Source of the DNA: Streptomyces sp. MMG1533
GTDB lineage: Bacteria; Actinomycetota; Actinomycetes; Streptomycetales; Streptomycetaceae
DNA: 64,000 bases
NCBI RefSeq assembly: GCF_001279775.1
Contig: NZ_LGDG01000074.1
Span: 1-64,000, forward strand
Direction: 5' to 3'
Made by a program: the position numbers and the translations under genes
Notes under the pieces: model-generated
The model's database searches: none
Told to the model about the DNA's origin: nothing
Seen by the model: only the letters and a program-made list of their open reading frames with translations
In this document: positions 25,994 through 34,316 of the stretch, in pieces
Position numbering within the stretch: the first letter of the stretch is position 1
Layout of the letters: each line of letters opens with the position of its first letter

Positions 25994-28840
25994 TCAGTAG
26001 GCGGGGAGGGTCCGCGGGCCGAGGTCGTCGCGGGCGGGCGGCGGCGCGAGCCGCACGGACGCGCCAAGGACGCTCAGGCCGTGCGGGGCGACGACGACGG
26101 GCTCCAGGGTGACCGCGACGACCTCCGGGTGGTCGTCGACCAGCCGCGACACACGCAGCAGCAGTTCCTCCAGGGCGGGGGTGTCGACGGGGGTCGAGCC
26201 GCGCCAGCCGAACAGGAGCGGGGCCGTCCGGATCGACCGGACCAGGGAGGTCGCCTCCCGGTCGGTGACCGGAACCAGCCGGTGTGCCATGTCCCCGAGC
26301 AACTGCGAGGCGGCCCCGGCCAGCCCGAACGACAGTACGGCCCCCGCCGCCGGGTCGATCACGGCCCTGACGACAGTGTCGACGCCACGGGGCGCCATCC
26401 CCTGCACCACCGGCCGCAGCTCCTCCGGCTTCCCGAACAGCTCGGTCAACTCGGCGTACGAGCGGCGCAGTTGTTCTTCGTCCGCGAGGTCCAGGCGTAC
26501 GCCGCCCAGGTCGGCGCGGTGTCGCAGGTGCGGGGCGGTGGCCTTGAGGGCGACCGGGTAGCCGAGGGTGCGGGCGGCGGCGACGGCGTCCTCGGGCGTG
26601 GCCGCGGGCAGGGCCCGGTGGACCTGCACGCCGTACTTCCCGAGCAGCTCGCAGGTCTCCTCGGTACCGAGGGTGAGCCCCTGTCCCCGCGCGAGAAGCC
26701 CCCCGATCAGTTCGGCGGCCGCCTTCTCGTCGATGTCCTCGTACTCGGGGACCTTGCCGGGCTCCGCGGCGTCCCGCCGCCACTGGGCGTACTTGACGGC
26801 TTCGCCGAGGGCGCGGACGGCGCGTTCGGCGGCGGGGTAGGCGGGGATGAGGCGGGAGCAGTTCTCGGGGGCGGGCGTGTCGTCCGCCGGCTTCGTGGCC
26901 AGTCGGTCGAGGGCACGGAAGGGGTGGTCGCGGCCGACTGCGCCGGGAGCCGTCGAACTCGCCTGGGGTGCGGTGCTCGCCGCGGCCGACAACGCCTCCG
27001 CCAGCCCTCCGAGCTCCACGTGCACCACCAGCACCGGCTTGCCCGGCACCCGCTCCGCCGCCGATCTCAACGCCTCCGCCAACGCCGCGTCCCCGGGATA
27101 CCCCTCCCCCACCGCCGGTATCGCGGTCACCACGACGGCGTCGCACGCGTCGTCCGCCAACGCCCGGTACAGCGCCCCGTGGAAGTCCTCCGGCGACGCC
27201 CCCGTCGTCAGATCCAGCGGAGGCAACGGCCTGAGCCCCTCGGAGAGACACGCGTCGTACGTCAGCAGCCCCAGCGACTCGGAGTTGCCGAGGATCGCCA
27301 CCCGCGGCCCCGTCGGCAGCGGCTGGCGCGCGAGCAGCAGCCCCACGTCGACCAGCTCGGTGATCGTGTCGACCCGGATCACCCCGGCCTGCCGCAGCAG
27401 CGCGGACACCGTGGCGTGCGGCAACCGCGTCGCCCGTACGGCATGGCCCTGCGGCGCCGCGCCCCCGTGCCGCGCCCCCTGCACCACGACCAGCGGCTTC
27501 ACAGCCGCCGTCCGCCGTGCGAGCCGGGTGAACTTGCGCGGGTTGCCGATGGACTCCAGGTACATCAGGGCGACATCGGTGTCGGGGTCGTCGTACCAGT
27601 ACTGAAGGACGTCGTTGCCGGAGACGTCGGCCCGGTTGCCGGAGGAGACGAAGGTGGACACGCCGGTGACTCCCGTGACCCCGCCGCCACGCCGGTGCAG
27701 CCGGGAGAGCAGGGCGATGCCGATCGCGCCGGACTGGGCGAACAGCCCGATCCGGCCCGGCCGGGGCGCCTGCGGCGCGAGCGAGGCGTTCAGCCGGACG
27801 TCCGGGGAGGTGTTGATGACCCCGAACGCGTTCGGCCCGATGATCCGCATGCCGTACGCGCGCGCGTGGCGGACGAGTTCGCGCTGGCGCTCGCGCCCCT
27901 CCGGCCCGCTCTCGGCGTACCCGGCGGAGAGCACCACCAGCCCCTGCACGCCGTGCAGGCCGCACTCCTCGACGACTTCGGGGACATGCTTCGCGGGCAC
28001 GGCGACGACCGCGAGGTCGACGGGCCCGTCGATGTCCCGCACCGACCGGTACGCGGGCACCCCGGCGAGTTCCTTCTGCTCCTCGGGGAGGGCCTTGTTC
28101 ACGGCGTAGAGACGGCCGGTGAAGGCGGCGTCCTTGATGTTGTCGAGGACGCTGCGGCCCACCCCGCCCGGTGTGCGCCCGGCCCCGATCACGACGACGG
28201 ACCCGGGCATGAGCAGCCGCTGCACGGACCGCCCTTCGGCACGCTGCTCGCGCGCGTACTGCACGGCGAGCGAGCGGTTCGTCGGCTCCAGGTCGAACTC
28301 CAGGCGTACGACGCCGTCCTCGAAGCTGCGCTTCTGGGTGTACCCGGCGTCCGTGAAGACCTTGATCATCTTGCTGTTGGCGGGCAGCACCTCGGCGGCG
28401 AAGCGCCGGATGCCGCGCTCGCGCGCGACGGCCCCGATGTGTTCGAGCAGGGCGGAGGCGACTCCGCGCCCCTGGTGGGCGTCCTGCACGAGGAAGGCGA
28501 CTTCCGCCTCGTCGGCCGGGGCGGAGGCGGGCATGCCGTCGGCGCCGATGCGGTCGTAGCGTACGGTGGCGATGAACTCGCCGCCGATGGTGGCCGCGAG
28601 TCCCACCCGGTCCACAAAGTCGTGGTGCGTGAAGCGGTGGACGTCCTTGGCGGACAGACGAGGGTAGGGCGCGAAGAAGCGGTAGTACTTCGACTCGTCC
28701 GACACCTGCTCGTAGAAGCTGACGAGGCGATCGGCGTCATCAACGGTGATGGGCCGGATGCGCGCGGTGCCGCCGTCGCGCAGCACCACGTCGGCCTCCC
28801 AGTGGGCGGGGTACTCGTGCCGGTCCGACGAGGTCTGCAT
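25994..28840 (-). CDS. Bifunctional GNAT / NDP-forming acyl-CoA synthetase-like protein (Pat-type lysine acetyltransferase)
   Basis: 948-aa protein. The N-terminal GNAT domain (about 15-190) has the acetyl-CoA loop QDAHQGRGVASALL. A CoA-binding Rossmann domain follows (VVVIGAGRTPGGVGRSVLDN), then succinyl-CoA-ligase-like domains (LFAQSGAIGIALL, STFVSSGNRADVSGNDVL) and a C-terminal ATP-grasp domain (about 720-930). This order is seen in Pat-type enzymes that acetylate lysines, including acetyl-CoA synthetase. Whether the synthetase part is catalytic cannot be read from sequence. The ATG at 28840 (MQTSSDRHEYP) is preferred over longer frames that lack codon bias. Confidence 0.88.
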   Translation of the reverse strand: MQTSSDRHEYPAHWEADVVLRDGGTARIRPITVDDADRLVSFYEQVSDESKYYRFFAPYPRLSAKDVHRFTHHDFVDRVGLAATIGGEFIATVRYDRIGADGMPASAPADEAEVAFLVQDAHQGRGVASALLEHIGAVARERGIRRFAAEVLPANSKMIKVFTDAGYTQKRSFEDGVVRLEFDLEPTNRSLAVQYAREQRAEGRSVQRLLMPGSVVVIGAGRTPGGVGRSVLDNIKDAAFTGRLYAVNKALPEEQKELAGVPAYRSVRDIDGPVDLAVVAVPAKHVPEVVEECGLHGVQGLVVLSAGYAESGPEGRERQRELVRHARAYGMRIIGPNAFGVINTSPDVRLNASLAPQAPRPGRIGLFAQSGAIGIALLSRLHRRGGGVTGVTGVSTFVSSGNRADVSGNDVLQYWYDDPDTDVALMYLESIGNPRKFTRLARRTAAVKPLVVVQGARHGGAAPQGHAVRATRLPHATVSALLRQAGVIRVDTITELVDVGLLLARQPLPTGPRVAILGNSESLGLLTYDACLSEGLRPLPPLDLTTGASPEDFHGALYRALADDACDAVVVTAIPAVGEGYPGDAALAEALRSAAERVPGKPVLVVHVELGGLAEALSAAASTAPQASSTAPGAVGRDHPFRALDRLATKPADDTPAPENCSRLIPAYPAAERAVRALGEAVKYAQWRRDAAEPGKVPEYEDIDEKAAAELIGGLLARGQGLTLGTEETCELLGKYGVQVHRALPAATPEDAVAAARTLGYPVALKATAPHLRHRADLGGVRLDLADEEQLRRSYAELTELFGKPEELRPVVQGMAPRGVDTVVRAVIDPAAGAVLSFGLAGAASQLLGDMAHRLVPVTDREATSLVRSIRTAPLLFGWRGSTPVDTPALEELLLRVSRLVDDHPEVVAVTLEPVVVAPHGLSVLGASVRLAPPPARDDLGPRTLPAY

Positions 28841-28977
28841 GGGCCCCAGAGTACGGCTCGCGTAGGACAACGGCGCGAGGCAGTCTGTGGAGGATGGAAG
28901 CCGGACCGAGGCCGCGGTCCGGCACCACGCCGGGGCGGGACGAAGGACCGCTCCGGGCATGCTTCACGATATGGGAA

Positions 28978-28993
28978 ACTGGTCTAGACAACC
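28978..28993. promoter_or_regulatory. DasR-responsive element (dre) upstream of ptsH
   Basis: ACTGGTCTAGACAACC matches 14 of 16 bases of the dre consensus ACTGGTCTAGACCACT, ending 25 bases before the ptsH start. DasR (GntR/HutC family) represses PTS and chitin genes until glucosamine-6-phosphate binds. The site predicts that ptsH belongs to this regulon. Confidence 0.88.
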
Positions 28994-29018
28994 CTGATAC
29001 ACCGAAGGGCAGCATCAC

Positions 29019-29300
29019 ATGGCTGAGCGCCGCGTCAACGTCGGCTGGGCCGAGGGTCTCCACGCCCGCCCCGCTTCCATCTTCGTCCGGGCCGCCACGG
29101 CCGCAGGTATCCCGGTGACGATCTCCAAGGCCGACGGCAACCCCGTCAACGCGGCCTCCATGCTGGCCGTCCTCGGTCTGGGCGCCCAGGGCGGCGAGGA
29201 GATCGTCCTCGCCTCCGACGCCGAGGGTGCCGACGTGGCCCTCGACCGTCTGGCGAAGCTGGTCTCCGAGGGGCTCGAGGAACTCCCCGAAACCGTCTGA
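29019..29300 (+). CDS. ptsH: Phosphocarrier protein HPr of the sugar phosphotransferase system
   Basis: 93-aa protein passing phosphate from enzyme I to sugar-specific EIIA. The phosphorylated His15 is in EGLHARPAS; the position of the regulatory serine in low-GC HPr corresponds to Ser47 in NAASML. Standard Streptomyces length. Preceded by a dre operator and followed by a hairpin terminator, so it is monocistronic. No other pts genes are in the window. Confidence 0.96.
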   Translation: MAERRVNVGWAEGLHARPASIFVRAATAAGIPVTISKADGNPVNAASMLAVLGLGAQGGEEIVLASDAEGADVALDRLAKLVSEGLEELPETV

Positions 29301-29321
29301 GCACGCAATTAGCGGTTGCAG

Positions 29322-29357
29322 CGAAGGGCTCGCCCGAATTATCGGGCGAGCCCTTCG
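29322..29357. terminator. Hairpin terminator after ptsH
   Basis: 16-bp perfect stem CGAAGGGCTCGCCCGA / TCGGGCGAGCCCTTCG with an ATTA loop, between convergent ptsH and the GntR gene. Confidence 0.92.
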
Positions 29358-29426
29358 TATTTCCCGCTGGCGGGCAGCAGAAATAATCCCCCGCGAATTA
29401 TCCCCTCTTTGTATACGGTGCCCGTG

Positions 29427-30122
29427 TTAATGCCGCAGGCTCGTCATGTTTACGGGATGTTGCGAGTTCCTCACACGGTCCGGCCGCTCTCCGCCGCCGG
29501 TGAATCGCAGCCGGTGCGCCACCGTCGCGCGCTCCGTGTGAAGCGCCGTGAGCGCCCGCGCACGTTCGTTGTCACCGCGCGCCACCGCATCCACGATCGC
29601 GCCGTGCTCCGCCCACGACTCCACGGGGTTGGCCGGCGCCTCCACCGCGTACATCCAGGCGATCTTGTGGCGCAGCTGGGTCAGCATCGAGGTCATCGCG
29701 GCACTGCCGGAGGCCTGCGCGAGCGTCTCGTGGAACCAGCCCCCCAGGGAGCGCAGGTCCTCACTGTTGCCCCGCCTGGCTCGCTCCTGGCCCAGCCGGA
29801 CCAGGCCGCGCAGCACCTTGAGATGGGCCTCGGTACGCCGCTGGGCGGCCCGGGAGGCGCCGAGCGGCTCCAGGAGCATGCGCATCTCCAGCAGGTCGGC
29901 ACCCTCCTGCTCGGTGGGTTCCGCGACGCACGCGCCCGCGTGCCGCCGGGTCACCACGAAGCCCTCCGCCTCCAGCGTGCGCAGGGCTTCCCGGACGGGG
30001 ACGCGCGAGACGCCGTAGCGGCGCGCGAGCAGTTCCTCGGTGAGCCGGCTGCCGCGCTCGTAGACACCCGCGACGATGTCGTCCCGGATCGCCGTGCATA
30101 CCGAGTGCGCCGGAATACGCAT
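29427..30122 (-). CDS. GntR-family transcriptional regulator (FCD subfamily)
   Basis: 231-aa regulator. The N-terminal winged helix (about 1-70) has the GntR pattern AIRDDIVAGVYERGSRLTEE and YGVSRVPVREALRTLEAEGF. The C-terminal part (about 90-215) is the all-helical FCD ligand-binding domain, which usually binds carboxylates or sugars with a metal. It is not DasR, which has a UTRA domain. GGAGG lies 6 bases before the ATG. Its target is not evident; the gene stands alone. Confidence 0.9.
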   Translation of the reverse strand: MRIPAHSVCTAIRDDIVAGVYERGSRLTEELLARRYGVSRVPVREALRTLEAEGFVVTRRHAGACVAEPTEQEGADLLEMRMLLEPLGASRAAQRRTEAHLKVLRGLVRLGQERARRGNSEDLRSLGGWFHETLAQASGSAAMTSMLTQLRHKIAWMYAVEAPANPVESWAEHGAIVDAVARGDNERARALTALHTERATVAHRLRFTGGGERPDRVRNSQHPVNMTSLRH

Positions 30123-30261
30123 GACCGACCTCCGCTTTAATCCCCGTGAAACGTCGACGATTGACGTGTGTTCAGTGACTCTATTGCAATCAGCGGGAAT
30201 TTCCGATGGCGGGCCGGAATCCATGGATATTTTTTGGACAGACGGCCGTCTGTAACACCGA

Positions 30262-30288
30262 AAGCCCCGGCTCGGAGAGCCGGGGCTT
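30262..30288 (-). terminator. Hairpin terminator downstream of the M23 peptidase gene
   Basis: 12-bp stem AAGCCCCGGCTC / GAGCCGGGGCTT with a GGA loop, about 110 bases past the M23 stop. Confidence 0.75.
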
Positions 30289-30336
30289 CGGGATGCGGAG
30301 CCGTCTGTCGCCGGACGTCGTACGTCGGACGTCCAC

Positions 30337-30384
30337 GGGACGCGCGCGGGGGTCGTTCGCGGGACGCGCGCGGGGGTCGTTCGC
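30337..30384. repeat. 24-bp perfect tandem duplication
   Basis: Two adjoining identical 24-base units beginning GGGACGCGCGCGGGGGTCG, followed by a partial third, just downstream of the M23 peptidase stop. Likely slippage; no coding role. Confidence 0.85.
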
Positions 30385-30400
30385 GGGCGCGAGCCGAGCG

Positions 30401-31186
30401 TCAGACGTTCACGCCGTGCGAGCGGAGGTAGGCGACGGGGTCGATGTCCGAGCCGTACTCCGCGGTCGTACGGGCCTCGAAGTGCAGGTGCGGCCCGGTC
30501 ACGTTGCCGGTCGCGCCGGAGAGGCCGATCTGCTGCCCCGGGGTGACCGTCTGGCCGACGGAGACGCCGATGGACGACAGGTGGCCGTACTGGGTGTACG
30601 TGCCGTCGTTCATCTTGATCACGACGTTGTTGCCGTACGACCCGCCCCATCCGGCCTCGACGACCGTGCCGGAGCCGACCGCGTGGACGGAAGTGCCGCT
30701 CGCGGCGTGGAAGTCGACGCCGGTGTGGCTGCCGGAGGACCAGACGCCGCCGCCGGCCTTGTAACCGGTCGAGATGTACGAGCCGGAGATCGGGGCGACG
30801 TAGGAGTTGAGGCGCTTGCGCTCGGCCTCGCGGGCGGCGCGCTCCTTGGCCTCGCGCGCCTCCTTGGCCTCGGCGGCCGCTGCCTTGGCCTCGGCGGCCG
30901 CCTTCTTGCGCGCGGCCTCCTCGGCCTTCTGCCGCGCTTCGGCTTCCTCGGCCGCCTGCTTCTGGGCGGCGGCCTGGGCGTCGATCTGGTCGGCGACCGA
31001 GTCGCCCATGGTGATGACGGGGATGAGACCGGTCTGCTCGACGGCCGGTTCGGCGGCGAGCGCCGGGGCGGCCAGGGTGCCGATGACGCCGGTGGTGGTG
31101 AGCGCGGCGGCACCCGCGGCACGGGCGGTGGTGCGCTTCATCCGACTGGGACGACGATGCTTCCCGGTGGCGCAAGTGAACGCCAT
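30401..31186 (-). CDS. M23 (LytM) family secreted peptidoglycan endopeptidase
   Basis: 261-aa cell-wall hydrolase. A basic start (MAFTCATGKHRRPSRMKR) leads into a signal peptide ending near ALAAEP (residue about 45). An Ala/Glu/Lys-rich coiled coil spans about 70-130, then the LytM domain with zinc ligands in SHTGVDF (His, Asp) and GPHLHFEA (HxH). It would cleave cross-bridges in the wall during growth or germination. Its long leader carries a ydaO-type c-di-AMP riboswitch, so expression is predicted to fall when c-di-AMP is high. Confidence 0.93.
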   Translation of the reverse strand: MAFTCATGKHRRPSRMKRTTARAAGAAALTTTGVIGTLAAPALAAEPAVEQTGLIPVITMGDSVADQIDAQAAAQKQAAEEAEARQKAEEAARKKAAAEAKAAAAEAKEAREAKERAAREAERKRLNSYVAPISGSYISTGYKAGGGVWSSGSHTGVDFHAASGTSVHAVGSGTVVEAGWGGSYGNNVVIKMNDGTYTQYGHLSSIGVSVGQTVTPGQQIGLSGATGNVTGPHLHFEARTTAEYGSDIDPVAYLRSHGVNV

Positions 31187-31212
31187 GTAGTGGCTGGTCC
31201 TTTCCTTCCCTC

Positions 31213-31361
31213 TCGCCTACCGGGTTAGCTGACGGGTTCGGAGCAGGAAGGTCTCCTACGGACCCCCTCGCGGTGCGCGCGGGCGTCCGATTCACCCCAG
31301 GGACTTGTGGTGTGGGTCCCCGGCTCCCCTGGCTCGCGCCATGTGGGGACTCGGCGATGAC
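31213..31361 (-). promoter_or_regulatory. ydaO/yuaA-type c-di-AMP riboswitch
   Basis: Read on the minus strand, the leader of the M23 gene contains the conserved ydaO-class blocks in order: GGGGAGCCGGGGACCCA, GGGGTGAATC, then CTCCGAACCCGTCAGCTAACC and GGTAGGCG just before the ribosome site. This class binds c-di-AMP and usually turns genes off; in Streptomyces it precedes rpfA and other wall-hydrolase genes. An additional GC-rich stem (CTGTCCG ... CGGACAG, about 31361-31405) lies 5' of the aptamer. Boundaries are approximate. Confidence 0.92.
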
Positions 31362-31508
31362 TGTCCGGTGCCGCGGATGCGGCGCGGTGCCTGACGGACA
31401 GCCCGCATGAACCTAAGCGGGGCAACTTTCAATCCCCAAACGGATCACGGGTTTTGTAGCGCATGCCACAGGGCAGACAGGCAACCTCTCCCTCAATTCG
31501 GACATAGA

Positions 31509-31542
31509 GGGGCCCTGGTGACTCTTGAGTCACCAGGGCCCC
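31509..31542. terminator. Strong hairpin terminator after the M16 peptidase genes
   Basis: 16-bp perfect stem GGGGCCCTGGTGACTC / GAGTCACCAGGGCCCC with a minimal TT loop, 40 bases past the M16 stop. Confidence 0.9.
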
Positions 31543-31581
31543 TGGGCGCGCGGGCGTCTGCTCCGCTACGCGCGCGTGCGC

Positions 31582-32970
31582 CTACTCCGCCGAGACGACG
31601 GTGACTTCGCCGATGCCGAGGGCCTCCACGGGCTCCTTGATCTGCGCCGCGTCCCCGACGAGGACGGTCACCAGCCGGTCCACCGGGAAGGCGCTCACGG
31701 CCGCCGCGGTGGCCTCGACGGTGCCGGTCGCGGCGAGCTGCTGGTAGAGCGTCGCCTGGAAGTCGTCCGGCAGGTGCTGCTCGACCTGGTCGGCCAGCGT
31801 GCTCGCCACGGCCGCCGCGGTCTCGTACTTCAGCGGCGCCACCCCGACGAGGTTCTGCACGGCGACGTCCCGCTCGGCGTCGGTGAGCCCCCCGGCGGCG
31901 AGGGTGCGCAGCACCGTCCACAGGTCGTCGAGGGCGGGACCGGTGTTCGGGGTGTCGACGGAGCCGCTGATGGCGAGCATCGCCGCACCGCTGCCGTCCG
32001 GCGCGGAGCGCATGACCTGCCCGAACGCCCGCACACCGTAGGTGTAGCCCTTCTCCTCGCGCAGGACTCGGTCCAGGCGGGAGGTGAGGGTGCCGCCCAG
32101 GCAGTAGGTGCCGAGCACCTGCGCCGGCCACACTCGGTCGTGCCGGTCGGGGCCGATACGGCCGATCAGCAGCTGCGTCTGAACCGCGCCGGGACGGTCC
32201 ACGATGACGACCCGGCCGGTGTCGTCGGCGGTCACCGGCGGCACGGGACGCGGCTCGGCCGAGGAACCGGTCCAGGAGCCGAGCGTGTCGCCGAGCAGCG
32301 CGTCGAGGTCGATGCCGGTGAGGTCGCCGACCACCACGGCGGTGGCGGTGGCGGGGCGGACGTGCTTCTCGTAGAAGGCGCGTACGGCCACGGAGTCGAT
32401 GTTCTCGACCGTCTCCTCGGTGCCCTGGCGCGGGCGCGACATGCGCGAGGTCACCGGGAACAGCTCCTTGGAGAGCTCCTTGGCGGCACGCCGGGACGGG
32501 TTGGCCAGCTCGTGCGGGATCTCGTCCAGGCGGTTGCGCACCAGTCGCTCGACCTCGCTGTCCGCGAACGCGGGCGCCCTGAGGGCGTCGGCGAGCAGGC
32601 CGAGCGCCTTGGCCAGGCGGGAGGCCGGGACTTCGAGGGAGAGCCGTACGCCGGGGTGGTCGGCGTGCGCGTCGAGGGTGGCGCCGCAGCGCTCCAGCTC
32701 GGCGGCGAAGTCCTCGGCGGAGTGTTTGTCGGTGCCCTCGGAGAAGGCGCGGGCCATGATCGTGGCGACGCCGTCCAGGCCGGCGGGTTCGGCCTCCAGG
32801 GGCGCGTCCAGGAGCACCTCCACGGCGACGACCAGCTGGCCGGGGCGGTGGCAGCGCAGGACCGTCAGGCCGTTGTCGAGCGTCCCTCGCCGGGGCGCCG
32901 GGAAGGCCCAGGGCCTGGCCTCGCCCGCCTGGGGCTGGGGGTGGAATTCCATCGTGGCGAGCTCGGTCAC
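31582..32970 (-). CDS. M16 peptidase-like protein, likely non-catalytic partner
   Basis: 462-aa M16-fold protein. It aligns by eye with the neighbouring M16 peptidase, but the zinc motif HxxEH is absent; the matching place reads ATIMARAFSEGT. The C-terminal half keeps the M16 features (GGTLTSRLDRVLREEKGYTYG, which includes the substrate-binding Arg/Tyr region). A pair of one active and one inactive M16 subunit is the arrangement of mitochondrial processing peptidase and some bacterial M16B complexes. GTG start overlaps the upstream stop (GTGA), supporting 1:1 synthesis. Confidence 0.88.
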   Translation of the reverse strand: MTELATMEFHPQPQAGEARPWAFPAPRRGTLDNGLTVLRCHRPGQLVVAVEVLLDAPLEAEPAGLDGVATIMARAFSEGTDKHSAEDFAAELERCGATLDAHADHPGVRLSLEVPASRLAKALGLLADALRAPAFADSEVERLVRNRLDEIPHELANPSRRAAKELSKELFPVTSRMSRPRQGTEETVENIDSVAVRAFYEKHVRPATATAVVVGDLTGIDLDALLGDTLGSWTGSSAEPRPVPPVTADDTGRVVIVDRPGAVQTQLLIGRIGPDRHDRVWPAQVLGTYCLGGTLTSRLDRVLREEKGYTYGVRAFGQVMRSAPDGSGAAMLAISGSVDTPNTGPALDDLWTVLRTLAAGGLTDAERDVAVQNLVGVAPLKYETAAAVASTLADQVEQHLPDDFQATLYQQLAATGTVEATAAAVSAFPVDRLVTVLVGDAAQIKEPVEALGIGEVTVVSAE

Positions 32971-34316
32971 CGGGCCGCCTCCTCGTTCTCGTCCTGGTCG
33001 GCGGGGGCTTCGGGGGCGATCGGTTCGTAGACGAGCACCGCGCGGTTGTCGGGGCGCAGGCGGGCCTTGGCGACCTCCTGGACCTCTTCGGCCGTCACGT
33101 CGAGGACGCGCTGTACGGCGGTCAGGGCGAGCTGCGGGTCGCCGAACAGGACGGCGTACCGGCACAGTTCGTCGGCGCGGCCCGCGACCGTGCCGAGCCG
33201 GTCCAGCCACTCGCGCTCCAACTGGGCCTGGGCGCGTTCCATTTCCTCGGCCGTGGGGCCCTCCTCGGCGAACCGGGCGAGCTCCTCGTCGATGGCGGCC
33301 TCGATGACCGGCACCTCGACGTCGCCGGAGGTCTTCACGTCCAGCCACCCCAGGGAGGGTGCCCCGGCCAGCCGCAGCAGGCCGAAGCCGGCCGCCACCG
33401 CCGTACGGTCGCGCCGTACCAGCCGGTTGTAGATGCGGGACGACTCGCCGCCGCCGAGGACGGTGAGCGCCAGGTCCACCGCGTCGCACGCGCGCGTGCC
33501 GTCCTCCGGGAGCCGGTAGGCGGCCATCAACGCGCGCGCGGGGACCTCCTCCTCGACGATCTCGCGCAGCTGCCCGCCCATGACGTCGGGCAGCGAGCCG
33601 TCGCGGGGCGTCGGCTTGCCGTCGTGCGACGCGATGGACCCGAAGTACTTCTCGATCCAGGCGAGCGTCTGCTCCGGGTCGATGTCGCCGACGACCGACA
33701 GGACGGCGTTGCCCGGCGCGTAGTACGTCCGGAAGAACGCGCGGGCGTCCTCCAGGGTGGCCGCGTCCAGGTCGGCCATCGAGCCGATCGGGGTGTGGTG
33801 GTAGGGGTGGCCCTCCGGGTAGGCGAGGGCGGTCAGCTTCTCGAACGCCGTGCCGTAGGGGACGTTGTCGTAGCGCTGCCGGCGCTCGTTCTTGACGACG
33901 TCCCGCTGGTTCTCCATCGACTCGTCGTCGAGGGCGGCCAGCAGCGAGCCCATGCGGTCGGCCTCCAGCCAGAGCGCGAGCTCCAGCTGGTGGGTGGGCA
34001 TGGTCTCGAAGTAGTTGGTGCGCTCGAAGCTGGTGGTGCCGTTGAGCGAGCCGCCGGCACCCTGGATCAGCTCGAAGTGGCCGTTGCCCTTGACCTGGCC
34101 GGAGCCCTGGAACATAAGGTGCTCGAAGAGGTGAGCAAGGCCGGTACGACCCTTGACTTCGTGGCGCGAGCCCACGTCGTACCAGAGGCACACCGCCGCG
34201 ACGGGGGTCAGATGGTCCTCGGAGAGCACCACGCGCAGGCCGTTGGCCAGGCGGTGCTCGGTCGCTGTCAGTCCGCCGGAGCCTGCCTGGGCTGTGGCCG
34301 TGTGACCCATGGGCAT
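32967..34316 (-). CDS. M16 family zinc metallopeptidase (catalytic subunit)
   Basis: 449-aa peptidase. It carries the inverted zinc motif HLFEH (His62, Glu65, His66) and the distal ligand Glu144 in VKNERRQRY, 77 residues on. The C-terminal M16_C domain follows (LGGGESSRIYNRLVRRDRTA). No signal peptide, so probably cytoplasmic, cutting short peptides within a closed chamber. Start ATG at 34316 has AAGGGAC 6 bases upstream; a second ATG lies two codons later. First gene of the two-gene operon with the inactive partner. Confidence 0.92.
   Translation of the reverse strand: MPMGHTATAQAGSGGLTATEHRLANGLRVVLSEDHLTPVAAVCLWYDVGSRHEVKGRTGLAHLFEHLMFQGSGQVKGNGHFELIQGAGGSLNGTTSFERTNYFETMPTHQLELALWLEADRMGSLLAALDDESMENQRDVVKNERRQRYDNVPYGTAFEKLTALAYPEGHPYHHTPIGSMADLDAATLEDARAFFRTYYAPGNAVLSVVGDIDPEQTLAWIEKYFGSIASHDGKPTPRDGSLPDVMGGQLREIVEEEVPARALMAAYRLPEDGTRACDAVDLALTVLGGGESSRIYNRLVRRDRTAVAAGFGLLRLAGAPSLGWLDVKTSGDVEVPVIEAAIDEELARFAEEGPTAEEMERAQAQLEREWLDRLGTVAGRADELCRYAVLFGDPQLALTAVQRVLDVTAEEVQEVAKARLRPDNRAVLVYEPIAPEAPADQDENEEAAR

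Noticed and set aside
25976..28987. 1003-codon open frame on the plus strand opposite the Pat-type gene
   Set aside because: Typical mirror frame of a high-GC gene; the product has no recognisable domain and the minus strand carries a full multi-domain enzyme.
29427..30122. GntR gene next to ptsH as dasR
   Set aside because: The ligand domain is FCD, not the UTRA domain of DasR.
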